A stretch of DNA of 64,000 nt from NCBI RefSeq assembly GCF_003067705.1, contig NZ_QANL01000004.1, forward strand, positions 372,001 to 436,000. The letters run 5' to 3'. The notes below the pieces were generated by a model. It made no database searches and was not told where the DNA came from. It was given only the letters and a program-made list of their open reading frames with translations. This DNA comes from Planctomonas deserti (GTDB taxonomy: Bacteria; Actinomycetota; Actinomycetes; Actinomycetales; Microbacteriaceae). Numbering within the stretch: position 1 is the stretch's first letter; each line of letters starts with the position of its first letter. Positions 9,116 to 17,187 of this stretch are shown piece after piece. A program made the translations under genes and the position numbers.

Positions 9116-9460
9116 CTAGAAGGCGAGCGCCTGCGCGACGCGGCGCACCTCGGCCTTGCGGCCGGCGCGGAGGGCGTCGATGGGCGCGATGCCCAGCATG
9201 TCGTCCGGCTGGAGCATCCAGCGCATCGCCTCGTCGTCGGTGAAGCCGTTGTCCGCCAGCAGCACGAGAGTGCCGCGAAGCTCGCTGAGCGGAAGCCCGT
9301 CGCGGAGGAAGTCCGCGGGCACCTTGAGGACGCCGCCGATGCGGACGCCGAGCAGGTGCCTGTCCTCGAGGAGGCGACGGACACGGCCGACGCTGACGCC
9401 GAGGATGTCGACGAGATCGGGGACGGTAAGCCACTCACGCTCGGGATAGAGATCGGTCAC
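9116..9460 (-). CDS. Rv2175c-like winged/helix-turn-helix DNA-binding protein
   Basis: 114 residues. The N-terminal half (REWLTVPDLVDILGVSVGRVRRLLED) reads as an HTH; the C-terminal half with GLPLSELRGTLVLLADNGFTDDEAMRWM matches the Rv2175c family. In M. tuberculosis Rv2175c is a DNA-binding protein phosphorylated by the neighbouring kinase PknL. Here a PASTA kinase gene lies 1.5 kb away with one gene between, so the same pairing is likely but not proven. Convergent with idsA. Confidence 0.85.
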   Translation of the reverse strand: MTDLYPEREWLTVPDLVDILGVSVGRVRRLLEDRHLLGVRIGGVLKVPADFLRDGLPLSELRGTLVLLADNGFTDDEAMRWMLQPDDMLGIAPIDALRAGRKAEVRRVAQALAF

Positions 9461-9658
9461 CCCTCAAGAGTGCCACGCCTCCCCGCCGTCACCCAATACC
9501 GTCCGAAGCCCGCGGCGAACTCCGCACGCCTGGGGGCGAGCCCCCGAAATGGGCCCTCTATTCTCTTTCGTCACAACAGAAACAGCCGTCACTCTTTACA
9601 ACAATCGTGTTAACGTGGACCAGCCGTATTCACTGGCCGGGGAGTAGACGAGGAAGCC

Positions 9659-10945
9659 ATGACGGACAGCACTTCATCCAACGGGGACGACCAGCATCGC
9701 GGGGAGCAGGTCGGACGCAGGAATGCGGACGGCAAGGCGAAGAGCAGGCGCGCCAAGATCTTCGCGACCATGCCCGTGATCCTCGCCGGCTCGCTGGCCC
9801 TCAGCGTCGGCGCGACGGCGCCCGCCGAGGCCGACACGATGAAGAAGCCGAGCAAGCCCCGCGTCGGTCCCGTGAACGCCAAGCCGAAGGCCGCCCCGCG
9901 GCCGACCGTCGCCCCGTCGGCCGTGACCGCCGCCGCCGCGCCGCAGGAGTACCGCGTCGCCGCCGGCGACACCGTCAGCAGCATCGCCGGCCGCTTCGGC
10001 CTCTCCACCGCGTCCGTGCTCGCCCAGAACGGGCTCGGCTGGCGCTCCGTGATCTTCCCGGGCCAGGTGCTGACCCTCGGTCCCGGCGCCGCCACCCCCG
10101 CCGCCTCGGCCGCGCCCGCCAGCGCCGCACCCGCCTCGAGCGGCGGCAACCGGCACACCGTCGCGGCCGGCGAGACCGTGACCTCGATCGCCGCCAAGTA
10201 CGGCGTCGGCGTCTCGTCGATGCTGGCCGCCAACAACCTCCGCTCCGCGAGCGTCATCTACCCGGGCCAGTCCCTGGTGGTCCCCGGGTTCGCCACGGCA
10301 TCCTTCGTGCAGCCCATCTCCAGCGCCCCGAAGGCCGCGCCCGCCGCGGCCCCGGGCGGCGCGTACACGATTCAGAGCGGGGACACGCTGACCAGCGTCG
10401 CGACCCGCTTCGGCGTCACCGTGCAGGACATCCTGAACGCCAACGGCCTCAACTGGTCGAGCATCATCTACGCAGGCCGCACCCTGACCATCCCCGGCCC
10501 CACCGCCGTCGCCACGCCCACCACGAGCGGCGTCGTGCCGATGACGAACGAGATGCGCCGCAACGCGTCGACGATCGTCTCCATCGGACGCGAGCTCGGC
10601 GTGAGCGACTACGGCATCGTCATCGCGCTTGCAGCGGCGGCCCAGGAGTCCACGCTCCGCAACATCGACTTCGGCGACCGCGACTCGCTCGGGCTCTTCC
10701 AGCAGCGCCCGAGCATGGGCTGGGGCTCGCGCGAGCGCCTCCTCGACCCCGCCTGGGCGGTCCGCACCTTCTTCGGCGGTCCCCGCAACCCGAACGCGGG
10801 CCTGACCCGCGGACTCCTCGACATCCCCAACTGGAAGTCGATGACCGTCACCCAGGCGGCGCAGGCGGTGCAGATCTCGGCCTACCCCGACGCGTACGCG
10901 AAGTGGGAGACGTCGGCCTGGGCCTGGCTCGACCAGCTCACCTAG
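9659..10945 (+). CDS. Secreted LysM-repeat lytic transglycosylase-like protein
   Basis: 428 residues. A basic N-terminus and a hydrophobic segment at about 38-56 ending in Ala-rich sequence indicate export. Three LysM peptidoglycan-binding repeats lie at about 98-141, 166-209 and 237-280, each with the xAGDTVxSIA... PGQ pattern, separated by Ala/Pro linkers. The C-terminal 130 residues contain AAAQESTLRNI and GLFQQRPSMGWG, the pattern of transglycosylase/lysozyme-like folds with the Glu as probable catalytic acid. It likely acts on wall peptidoglycan. GAGGAAGCC precedes the ATG. The AT-richer 120 bp upstream probably hold its promoter. Confidence 0.85.
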   Translation: MTDSTSSNGDDQHRGEQVGRRNADGKAKSRRAKIFATMPVILAGSLALSVGATAPAEADTMKKPSKPRVGPVNAKPKAAPRPTVAPSAVTAAAAPQEYRVAAGDTVSSIAGRFGLSTASVLAQNGLGWRSVIFPGQVLTLGPGAATPAASAAPASAAPASSGGNRHTVAAGETVTSIAAKYGVGVSSMLAANNLRSASVIYPGQSLVVPGFATASFVQPISSAPKAAPAAAPGGAYTIQSGDTLTSVATRFGVTVQDILNANGLNWSSIIYAGRTLTIPGPTAVATPTTSGVVPMTNEMRRNASTIVSIGRELGVSDYGIVIALAAAAQESTLRNIDFGDRDSLGLFQQRPSMGWGSRERLLDPAWAVRTFFGGPRNPNAGLTRGLLDIPNWKSMTVTQAAQAVQISAYPDAYAKWETSAWAWLDQLT

Positions 10946-10993
10946 GAACGCGGCGGTGCGGTGTTTCGAACCGGTGCCGGCGCACCCCTTCCT

Positions 10994-10999
10994 TAGACT
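10994..10999 (+). promoter_or_regulatory. -10 box TAGACT before the PASTA kinase
   Basis: TAGACT fits TAnnnT and lies 6 bp before the GTG start codon at 11006, the same spacing as at 7970, 39493, 48273 and 49269. A weak GAGG also lies in this 6-bp gap, so leaderless and leadered starts cannot be told apart. Confidence 0.4.
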
Positions 11000-11005
11000 T
11001 GAGGC

Positions 11006-13156
11006 GTGACAGCCGCATCCTCTGACCCCATGATCGGCCGTCTCATGGACGGGCGGTACGAGGTGCGTTCGCGCATCGCCCGGGGCGGAATGGCCACCGT
11101 CTACGTCGCGACGGACCTGCGGCTGGACCGCCGCGTCGCCATCAAGGTCATGCACAGCCACCTGTCCGACGACACGGTCTTCACGGACCGGTTCATCCAG
11201 GAGGCCCGCTCGGCCGCGAGGCTCGCGCATCCCAACGTCGTCAACGTCTTCGACCAGGGTCAGGACGGCGAGAGCGCGTACCTCGTCATGGAGTACCTGC
11301 CGGGCATGACGCTGCGGGATCTCCTGCAGGAGTACAAGACCCTTACGCCCGAGCAGACCATGGACATCATGGAGGCCGTGCTGTCCGGCCTCGCCGCGGC
11401 GCACCGCGCGGGCATCGTGCACCGGGACCTCAAGCCGGAGAACGTGCTCCTGGCGGACGACGGCCGCATCAAGATCGGCGACTTCGGGCTCGCCCGCGCC
11501 GTGAGCGCCAACACCGCGACCGGCCAGGCGCTGCTCGGCACCATCGCCTACCTCTCCCCCGAGCTCGTGACCCGCGGCATCGCGGACACCCGCAGCGACA
11601 TCTACGCCGTCGGCATCATGATGTACGAGATGCTGGCGGGCGCCCAGCCCTTCACGGGCGACCAGCCCATGCAGATCGCGTACCAGCACGCGAACGACAC
11701 GGTGCCGCCGCCCAGTGAGGCGAACCCGGCCGTGCCGGTGGAGCTCGACGAGCTCGTGCTGTGGGCGACGGCCAAGGATCCCGAGCAGCGCCCGCGCGAC
11801 GCCGCGGCCATGCTCGACCAGCTCTTCGAGGCGCAGAACCTCATGGAGCAGCGCGGTGTCGTGGGAACGGGCGCCCATCGCACCGTGGTGATGCCCGCCG
11901 CCGTCGGCGCCGAGCTTCCCGCCACGGCGGAGACCCAGGTCATCGGTGCCGGCCCAGGGTACGACCACGGCCGGGCGGTGCCCGTCGGTGCCGCCGGAGC
12001 CGTCGGGGCTGTCGGGGTCCTTGACGCTCCCGCCTCCGCGCAGACTCTCGCCCGGAAGGCGGACCGGCGACGGCGACGCGGCTTCGTCTGGCTCACGTTC
12101 GTGCTGCTGCTCGCGGCGTTCGCGGGCGGCACGGGCTGGTTCCTGAGCTCGACCATGCCCCTGCCGGACGTCGCGGGGAGCACCGTCGCCGAAGCGACCG
12201 AGACTCTCACCGCGGCCGAGTTCCAGGTGGACCGCACCGACGCCACAGATCCGGAGGTGGAGCCCGGCCGCGTCATCAGAACCGAACCCGCCGCCGGGGA
12301 CACGGTGATCCGTGGCAGCAGCATCGAGATCGTCGTGTCGACCGGGCCGAAGCTGATCCCCATCGGCGACTACAAGGAGAAGCCCGAGGACGAGGTCCGC
12401 GCGGCATTCGCCGACTTCCGGGTGGCCGAGCAGAACGTCCAGCAGTTCAGCGACGTGGAGCGAGGGCGTGTCCTCCTCGCGCTCGACCCCGACGGCGAGG
12501 AGCTCGGCGCTACCTATCCCGAGCGGCGGCCGGTACAGCTCGTGGTCTCCGCCGGTCCGATCCCCGAGGTCGCCGGGCAGGACTACGACTCCGCGGTCGA
12601 CGACCTCGAGGAGCTCGGTCTCACCGTGAAGCAGAGGATCGAGCAGTTCGGGGACCTCGACGAGGGCCTGGTGTTCGGCGTGCTCGACATGGCCGGCAAG
12701 GAGCTCACCACTGCCTTCCCGGCAGAGGGGGCTGTGCAGCTCGTCGTCTCGGTCGGGTCCATCCCCGACGTCGTGGGACAGGACTACGACGACGCCGCCG
12801 GGGACCTCAAGGAAGCCGGGCTTACCGCCGAGCGCGGCGATGACGCCTTCAGCGACACCGTCCCGGCCGGCTCCGTGACGAAGGTCGAGCCGACCACAGA
12901 TCCGGTGCGCGTCGGTGACGCGGTGACCGTCACCGTCTCGAAGGGACCGGACCTCGTCGAGGTGCCGAGCGTTGTGGGGCTGACCCGCGACGAGGCCAAG
13001 ACCGCGATCGCGAATGCGGGCTTCCGGTACACCTACTCCCCCTTCTGGGATGCGGTGCCCAATGAGATCACCGGGGTCGCCGCGACGACGCCCGAGGCGG
13101 GCACGATGCAGCGGCGCGGCTCGACGATCTCCCTCGGCATCACCGCCTCGGGCTGA
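11006..13156 (+). CDS. pknL: PASTA-domain Ser/Thr protein kinase (PknL/PknB type)
   Basis: 716 residues. The kinase domain spans about 15-280 with the Gly-rich loop IARGGMATVYVA, catalytic Lys47 in RRVAIKVM, HRDLKPEN with Asp141, and DFG at 159-161. A variable juxtamembrane linker follows, one membrane segment at about 355-380, then four PASTA repeats, each ending in VVSxGP or VTVSKGP-like sequence. Membrane kinases of this type sense muropeptides or lipid II and phosphorylate growth and division proteins. PknL is chosen over PknB because of the nearby Rv2175c-like gene and the absence here of rodA, pbpA and pstP. GTG start at 11006; ATG at 11030 is possible. Confidence 0.9.
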   Translation: MTAASSDPMIGRLMDGRYEVRSRIARGGMATVYVATDLRLDRRVAIKVMHSHLSDDTVFTDRFIQEARSAARLAHPNVVNVFDQGQDGESAYLVMEYLPGMTLRDLLQEYKTLTPEQTMDIMEAVLSGLAAAHRAGIVHRDLKPENVLLADDGRIKIGDFGLARAVSANTATGQALLGTIAYLSPELVTRGIADTRSDIYAVGIMMYEMLAGAQPFTGDQPMQIAYQHANDTVPPPSEANPAVPVELDELVLWATAKDPEQRPRDAAAMLDQLFEAQNLMEQRGVVGTGAHRTVVMPAAVGAELPATAETQVIGAGPGYDHGRAVPVGAAGAVGAVGVLDAPASAQTLARKADRRRRRGFVWLTFVLLLAAFAGGTGWFLSSTMPLPDVAGSTVAEATETLTAAEFQVDRTDATDPEVEPGRVIRTEPAAGDTVIRGSSIEIVVSTGPKLIPIGDYKEKPEDEVRAAFADFRVAEQNVQQFSDVERGRVLLALDPDGEELGATYPERRPVQLVVSAGPIPEVAGQDYDSAVDDLEELGLTVKQRIEQFGDLDEGLVFGVLDMAGKELTTAFPAEGAVQLVVSVGSIPDVVGQDYDDAAGDLKEAGLTAERGDDAFSDTVPAGSVTKVEPTTDPVRVGDAVTVTVSKGPDLVEVPSVVGLTRDEAKTAIANAGFRYTYSPFWDAVPNEITGVAATTPEAGTMQRRGSTISLGITASG

Positions 13157-13191
13157 ACGCGCGGGCGGACCCGCGAGTTCGGAATGCGTCG

Positions 13192-13365
13192 CTTCGACAA
13201 GCTCAGCGACCGTACGGGTGAGCCTGCTCGCACGTCACGGTCCCTGAGCCTGTCGAAGGGACATGGGCCCGCCCGGTGAGGCCGGGAAACGTCGCTTCGA
13301 CGAGCTCAGCGACCGTAGGGCGGCGCCCGCTCGCACGTCACGGTCCCTGAGCCTGTTGGAGGGAC
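13192..13365. repeat. Two inverted-repeat (REP-like) elements, 102-bp spacing
   Basis: Each element has a left arm CTTCGACAAGCTCAGCGACC (13192-13211; 13294-13313 with one change) and a right arm GGTCCCTGAGCCTGTCGAAG that is its near-exact reverse complement (from 13239 and 13342), arms about 27 bp apart. The two elements are 102 bp apart and their flanks are also similar (CGTACGGGTGAGCCTGCTCGC type). The frames that cross them encode the artefactual VPEPVEG / ASTSSATV peptides. No gene seen between 13157 and 13427. Confidence 0.8.
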
Positions 13366-13427
13366 GCGGCCCGGAACGTGAAGGGACTCGCTCAGCGAGG
13401 GTGTTTCGATTCCAGTAGAAATACCGC

Positions 13428-13607
13428 ATGAAGCTCAACACGCCGTTCGGACGAGTCATGTACGCCCTGAGCCTCGTGATGACCGTCGTCATCATCGCGG
13501 TTCTCTGGATCGTCATCAAGCCGGACACGACCTTCGGGCTTCTCTTCACCGCCTTCGCGGTCGGCATCGCCGTCTGGAACGGTCGGCTCGCTTTCCGCCG
13601 TGGGTGA
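13428..13607 (+). CDS. 59-aa small membrane protein
   Basis: Reads MKLNTPFGRVMYALS..., 59 residues from ATG 13428 to TGA 13605-13607. Two hydrophobic segments at about 11-30 and 36-51 with a basic C-terminus (NGRLAFRRG) suggest a two-helix inner-membrane protein. Codon third positions are strongly G/C as in real genes here. No ribosome site is obvious; AGTAGAA lies about 10 nt upstream. It sits alone between two pairs of inverted-repeat elements. I do not recognise a family and assign no function. Confidence 0.6.
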   Translation: MKLNTPFGRVMYALSLVMTVVIIAVLWIVIKPDTTFGLLFTAFAVGIAVWNGRLAFRRG

Positions 13608-13651
13608 CCGTCCCGCAGGGACCGGCCGACCCGCTGAGGTCCGGAACGTCG

Positions 13652-13824
13652 CTTCGACGAGCTCAGCGACCGTACGGGTGGACCTGCTCGCACGTCACGT
13701 CCCTGAGCCTGTCGAAGGGACGCCGGCCAACGCGGCGAGGCCACGGGCGTCGCTTCGACGAGCTCAGCGACCGTACGGATGCGCCGGTCTCGCGCGTCAC
13801 GGTCCCTGCGCCTGTCGAAGGGAC
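13652..13824. repeat. Second pair of inverted-repeat elements, 101-bp spacing
   Basis: Same arms as at 13192-13365: left arms at 13652-13671 and 13753-13772, right arms near 13699-13720 (one G lost) and 13801-13824. The pair has nearly the same period (101 versus 102 bp) and similar flanks, so the 59-aa gene is bracketed by two related pairs. No gene seen between 13608 and 13907. Confidence 0.8.
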
Positions 13825-13858
13825 GTGAGCAGACCGCCCGACGTCGCGGATGGCAGAG

Positions 13859-13901
13859 CGAAGGCCGGCCCGTCCAGCGGTGCTGGGTGGGCCGGCCTTC
13901 G
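13859..13901 (-). terminator. Hairpin terminator after aroG
   Basis: A perfect 13-bp stem (CGAAGGCCGGCCC at 13859-13871 with its complement at 13889-13901) and a 17-nt loop, just past the aroG stop at 13908. There is no T run, as is common in high-GC actinobacteria. Confidence 0.65.
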
Positions 13902-13907
13902 GGGGTG

Positions 13908-15278
13908 CTAGCGGGCGCCGAGCTCCTCGGCCACGAGGAACGCGAGCTCCAGGGACTGCGTGTGGTTCAGGCGCGGGTCGCAGAGGGACTCGTAGCGCGT
14001 CGCGAGCGCGGCCTCGTCGATGTGCTCCGAGCCGCCGAGGCACTCGGTCACGTCGTCGCCGGTCAGCTCGATGTGGATGCCGCCCGGGAAGGTGCCGACG
14101 GCGCGGTGCGCCTCGAAGAAGCCCTTGACCTCGTCGACGACGTCATCGAACCGGCGGGTCTTGTAGCCCGTGGGCGTCGTGAGGCCGTTGCCGTGCATCG
14201 GGTCGGTGACCCACAGCGGGAGGGCGTCGCTCGCCTTGACCGCCTCGAGCAGCGGGGGCAGCGCGTCGCGCACCTTCCCCGCGCCCATGCGCGTGATGAA
14301 TGTGAGGCGGCCCGGCTCGCGGTCCGGGTCGAGCTTGTCGATGAGGGCGAGCATGTCGTCCGGCGTCGTGCTGGGGCCGAGCTTCACGCCGATCGGGTTT
14401 CGCACGCGGGAGAGGAAGTCGACGTGCGCGCCGTCGAGGTCGCGCGTCCGCTCGCCGATCCAGATGAAGTGCGCCGAGGTGTTGTACGGCGTGCCGGTGC
14501 GGGAGTCGATGCGCGTCATGGGGCGCTCGTAGTCCATGAGCAGGCCCTCGTGCGCGACGTAGAACTCGACGCGCTTCAGCTCGTCGAAGTCGGCGCCCGC
14601 CGCCTCCATGAACTTGATGGCGCGGTCGATCTCGCGGGCGAGCTGCTCGTAGCGCTGGTTCGCCGGGTTCGCGGTGAAGCCCTTGTTCCAGTCGTGCACC
14701 TGGCGCAGGTCGGCGAAGCCGCCCTGCGTGAACGCGCGGATGAGGTTCAGCGTCGATGCGGCCGTGTGGTACCCCTTCACCAGGCGGGAGGGGTCCGCGG
14801 TGCGGGACTGGGGCGTGAAGTCGTAGCCGTTCACGATGTCGCCGCGGTAGGCGGGCAGCGTGAGCTCGCCGCGGGTCTCGGTCTCGCTCGACCGCGGCTT
14901 GGCGAACTGACCGGCCATGCGGCCCATCTTGATGACGGGCATGGACGCGCCGTAGGTGAGGACGACGGCCATCTGCAGGATGGTCTTCACCCGGTTGCGG
15001 ATGGCGTCGGCCGTCGCCCCGGCGAAGGTCTCGGCGCAGTCACCGCCCTGCAGGAGGAAGGCGTTGCCCGCGGCCGCGCGCGCGAGGCGCTGGCGCAGCA
15101 TGTCGACCTCACCGGCGAACACGAGGGGCGGCAGGGTCGCGATCTCGGCCGACGCGGCGCTGACGGCCTCGGGGTCGGGCCACACCGGCTGCTGCTTGAC
15201 CTCGAGCGTGCGCCAGTTGTCCAGGCCCGTGAGGACCGAGGGCTCGGCGAGAACGACGGGTTCGGAGGTGATTGTCAC
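13908..15278 (-). CDS. aroG: Class II 3-deoxy-D-arabino-heptulosonate 7-phosphate synthase
   Basis: First step of the shikimate pathway: condenses phosphoenolpyruvate and erythrose 4-phosphate. 456 residues, the length of class II (plant/actinobacterial) enzymes. Family segments visible are LQGGDCAETFAG near residue 78, RVGRMAGQFAKPRS-like (KMGRMAGQFAKPRS), the YRGDIVNGYDF segment, and HEGLLMDYE; the late WVTDPMHGNGLTT and GGIHIELTGDDVTECLGG carry metal-binding residues. GTG start with GCAGGA about 7 nt upstream. The gene is single, with a hairpin after it; M. tuberculosis Rv2178c (aroG) has the same neighbourhood. Confidence 0.95.
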   Translation of the reverse strand: MTITSEPVVLAEPSVLTGLDNWRTLEVKQQPVWPDPEAVSAASAEIATLPPLVFAGEVDMLRQRLARAAAGNAFLLQGGDCAETFAGATADAIRNRVKTILQMAVVLTYGASMPVIKMGRMAGQFAKPRSSETETRGELTLPAYRGDIVNGYDFTPQSRTADPSRLVKGYHTAASTLNLIRAFTQGGFADLRQVHDWNKGFTANPANQRYEQLAREIDRAIKFMEAAGADFDELKRVEFYVAHEGLLMDYERPMTRIDSRTGTPYNTSAHFIWIGERTRDLDGAHVDFLSRVRNPIGVKLGPSTTPDDMLALIDKLDPDREPGRLTFITRMGAGKVRDALPPLLEAVKASDALPLWVTDPMHGNGLTTPTGYKTRRFDDVVDEVKGFFEAHRAVGTFPGGIHIELTGDDVTECLGGSEHIDEAALATRYESLCDPRLNHTQSLELAFLVAEELGAR

Positions 15279-15355
15279 GCTGGTGTCCTGCGTTTCTGAG
15301 TTCGTGCGACGGATGCGAAGGGCCGTTCGGCCCCGGTTCGAGACTGAGGGCTGGA

Positions 15356-16045
15356 TCAGCGCGTCACGCTGGCGCGCTTCTCCTTGACCGAAGTCGCATA
15401 CACGTCCACGTATTCCTGGCCGCTGAGCTTCTGGAGCTCGTACATGATCTCATCCGTGATGGACCGCAGGATGAAGCGGTCACCCTCGAGGCCCTCGAAC
15501 CTACTGAAATCTAACGGCTCGCCGATGATGACACCAATCCGGCGCACCTTGGGGATGCGCGTGCCGATCGGCATGACCTTCTCCGTGTCGATCATCGCAA
15601 CGGGCACGACGGGCACGTGGCCCTCGAGGATCATGCGGGCGACGCCGGTGCGCCCGCGGTACATCTTGCCGTCGGGGCTGCGCGTGCCCTCGGGATAGAT
15701 GCCGAGCACGTTGCCCGTGGCGAGCCGCTTGAGGCCGGTGTTCAGCGACGCCTCGGAGGCCTTGCCGCCGGACCGGTCGATCGGCAGCATGCCCGTCGCC
15801 TTGAAGAACATCTTGGTCGCCCAGCCCTTGAGCCCCTTGCCGGTGAAGTACTCGCTCTTGGCGAGGAACGCGACGTTGCGGTCGATCACGAGCGGCAGGA
15901 ACACCGAGTCGATGAAGGAGAGGTGATTGCTCGCGAGGATGACGGCGCCGGTCTTGGGGATGTTGTGCGACCCCGTCACCCATGGCCGGAAGGTGCTCTT
16001 CAGCAGCGGCCCGGCGATGAGGTTCTTCATGAACCAGTAGAACAT
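15356..16045 (-). CDS. plsC: 1-acyl-sn-glycerol-3-phosphate acyltransferase family protein
   Basis: Transfers an acyl chain to lysophosphatidic acid in phospholipid synthesis, at the inner face of the membrane. 229 residues; the catalytic block NHLSFID (NHX4D type) lies near residue 41, and the glycerol-phosphate binding block YPEGTRSPDG near 119. A hydrophobic N-terminus suits a membrane-bound enzyme. It lies between aroG and a ROK glucokinase, all on the minus strand with short gaps (33 bp to glk). Substrate preference cannot be read. Confidence 0.92.
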   Translation of the reverse strand: MFYWFMKNLIAGPLLKSTFRPWVTGSHNIPKTGAVILASNHLSFIDSVFLPLVIDRNVAFLAKSEYFTGKGLKGWATKMFFKATGMLPIDRSGGKASEASLNTGLKRLATGNVLGIYPEGTRSPDGKMYRGRTGVARMILEGHVPVVPVAMIDTEKVMPIGTRIPKVRRIGVIIGEPLDFSRFEGLEGDRFILRSITDEIMYELQKLSGQEYVDVYATSVKEKRASVTR

Positions 16046-16078
16046 GGCGTACGGGCCTTCCTCGGGGTTCGGACCAGC

Positions 16079-17053
16079 TTACCGGCGGTCGTCCGTCAGC
16101 ACGTCGGCGCGGAGGCGCGCGAGGTCGGCCGCGCCGACCACGCCCGCGTCGTTCACGAGCTCCGCGATGCGGAACTCGGGCTCCGGGTGGAAGCCCCGCG
16201 CCGGCAGGTGGGCGAGGTACGCCTCGCGGATCGGATCGAGCAGCAGGTCCCCGGCCTGCGCCACTCCCCCGCCGAAGACGAACATCTGCGGGTCGAGCAC
16301 GGCGCCGAGGCTCGCGCTCGCGGCGCCCAGCCAGGTGCCGAGGGTGCGCAGCGCCCCCAGGGCGCCGGGGTCCCCGGCGCTGATGAGCTCGCTGACGTCG
16401 ACGCCGGTGAGCGTGCCGTTACGATCCCGCACCTCGGCGAGGGCGCCGCCGTGCGGGCCCCCGGCGTCCGCGAGCTCGTTGGCCATGCGCAGCAGGGCGC
16501 GGCCGGATCCGTACTGCTCGATGCAGCCGCGCGCGCCGCAGCCGCAGGGCAGGCCGTCGGGCACGACGCGCATGTGGCCGAGCTCCGCGCCCGCGCCGAA
16601 TCCGCCGCGGAACAGGCGGTCGTTCGCCACGATCGCGCCGCCGACGCCCGTGCCGATGGTGAGCATGACCATGTCACTGACAAGGCGCCCCGCCCCGTAG
16701 CGGAACTCGGCCCAGCCTGCGGCGTTCGCATCGTTCTCGACGATGATCGGCAGCGGGATGCGGGCCTCGAGCTTCTCCCGGAAGGGCTCGTTCCGCCAGT
16801 TGATGTTGGGCGCGTAGTAGACGGTGGACTGGGCGGCGTCGATGAAGCCGGCCGCGGCGACGCCGACGCCGTTCACCTCCCGGCCCGCCGTGAGGCCCTC
16901 GACCATCGCGACGACGGCGTCGACGATGTCGTCCGGCCGACCGGCCGGGGTGGGCCGGCGGTCCTCCGCGATGATCGTGCCGAGCTCGTCGACGACCGCG
17001 CCCGCGATCTTCGTGCCGCCGATATCGATACCTACTGACTGCACTGCGGGCAC
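16079..17053 (-). CDS. glk: ROK-family glucokinase
   Basis: ATP-dependent sugar kinase, probably of glucose. 324 residues; the N-terminal phosphate-binding motif GIDIGGTKIAGAVVD is at about 8-22, VENDANAAGWAE near 112, the ROK zinc motif CGCGARGCIEQ near 175, and GAELGHMRV before it. GTG at 17053 opens the frame (MPAVQSVGID); a second GTG three codons later (MQSVGID) is equally close to homologues. It is divergent from the acyl-CoA synthetase gene across about 135 bp. Some ROK proteins are regulators, but no HTH precedes the kinase fold here. Confidence 0.92.
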   Translation of the reverse strand: MPAVQSVGIDIGGTKIAGAVVDELGTIIAEDRRPTPAGRPDDIVDAVVAMVEGLTAGREVNGVGVAAAGFIDAAQSTVYYAPNINWRNEPFREKLEARIPLPIIVENDANAAGWAEFRYGAGRLVSDMVMLTIGTGVGGAIVANDRLFRGGFGAGAELGHMRVVPDGLPCGCGARGCIEQYGSGRALLRMANELADAGGPHGGALAEVRDRNGTLTGVDVSELISAGDPGALGALRTLGTWLGAASASLGAVLDPQMFVFGGGVAQAGDLLLDPIREAYLAHLPARGFHPEPEFRIAELVNDAGVVGAADLARLRADVLTDDRR

Positions 17054-17145
17054 TTCTTTCGTCCTGGGGAATAGGGGGCGTCGCCACCATGGATTGGGGC
17101 TTCCACCGGCACTGCGCCCCCTCGGGAGGCGCCGCCCCTACAGGC

Positions 17146-17151
17146 TAGAGT
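17146..17151 (+). promoter_or_regulatory. -10 box TAGAGT of the acyl-CoA synthetase gene
   Basis: TAGAGT (TAnnnT) directly abuts the upstream ATG at 17152. Transcription from it would start near 17158, after that ATG, which supports the GTG at 17188 with its AAGGAG as the true start. Confidence 0.45.
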
Positions 17152-17187
17152 ATGGATCAGACCCCCATCGGTACCGAAGGAGTTGCC

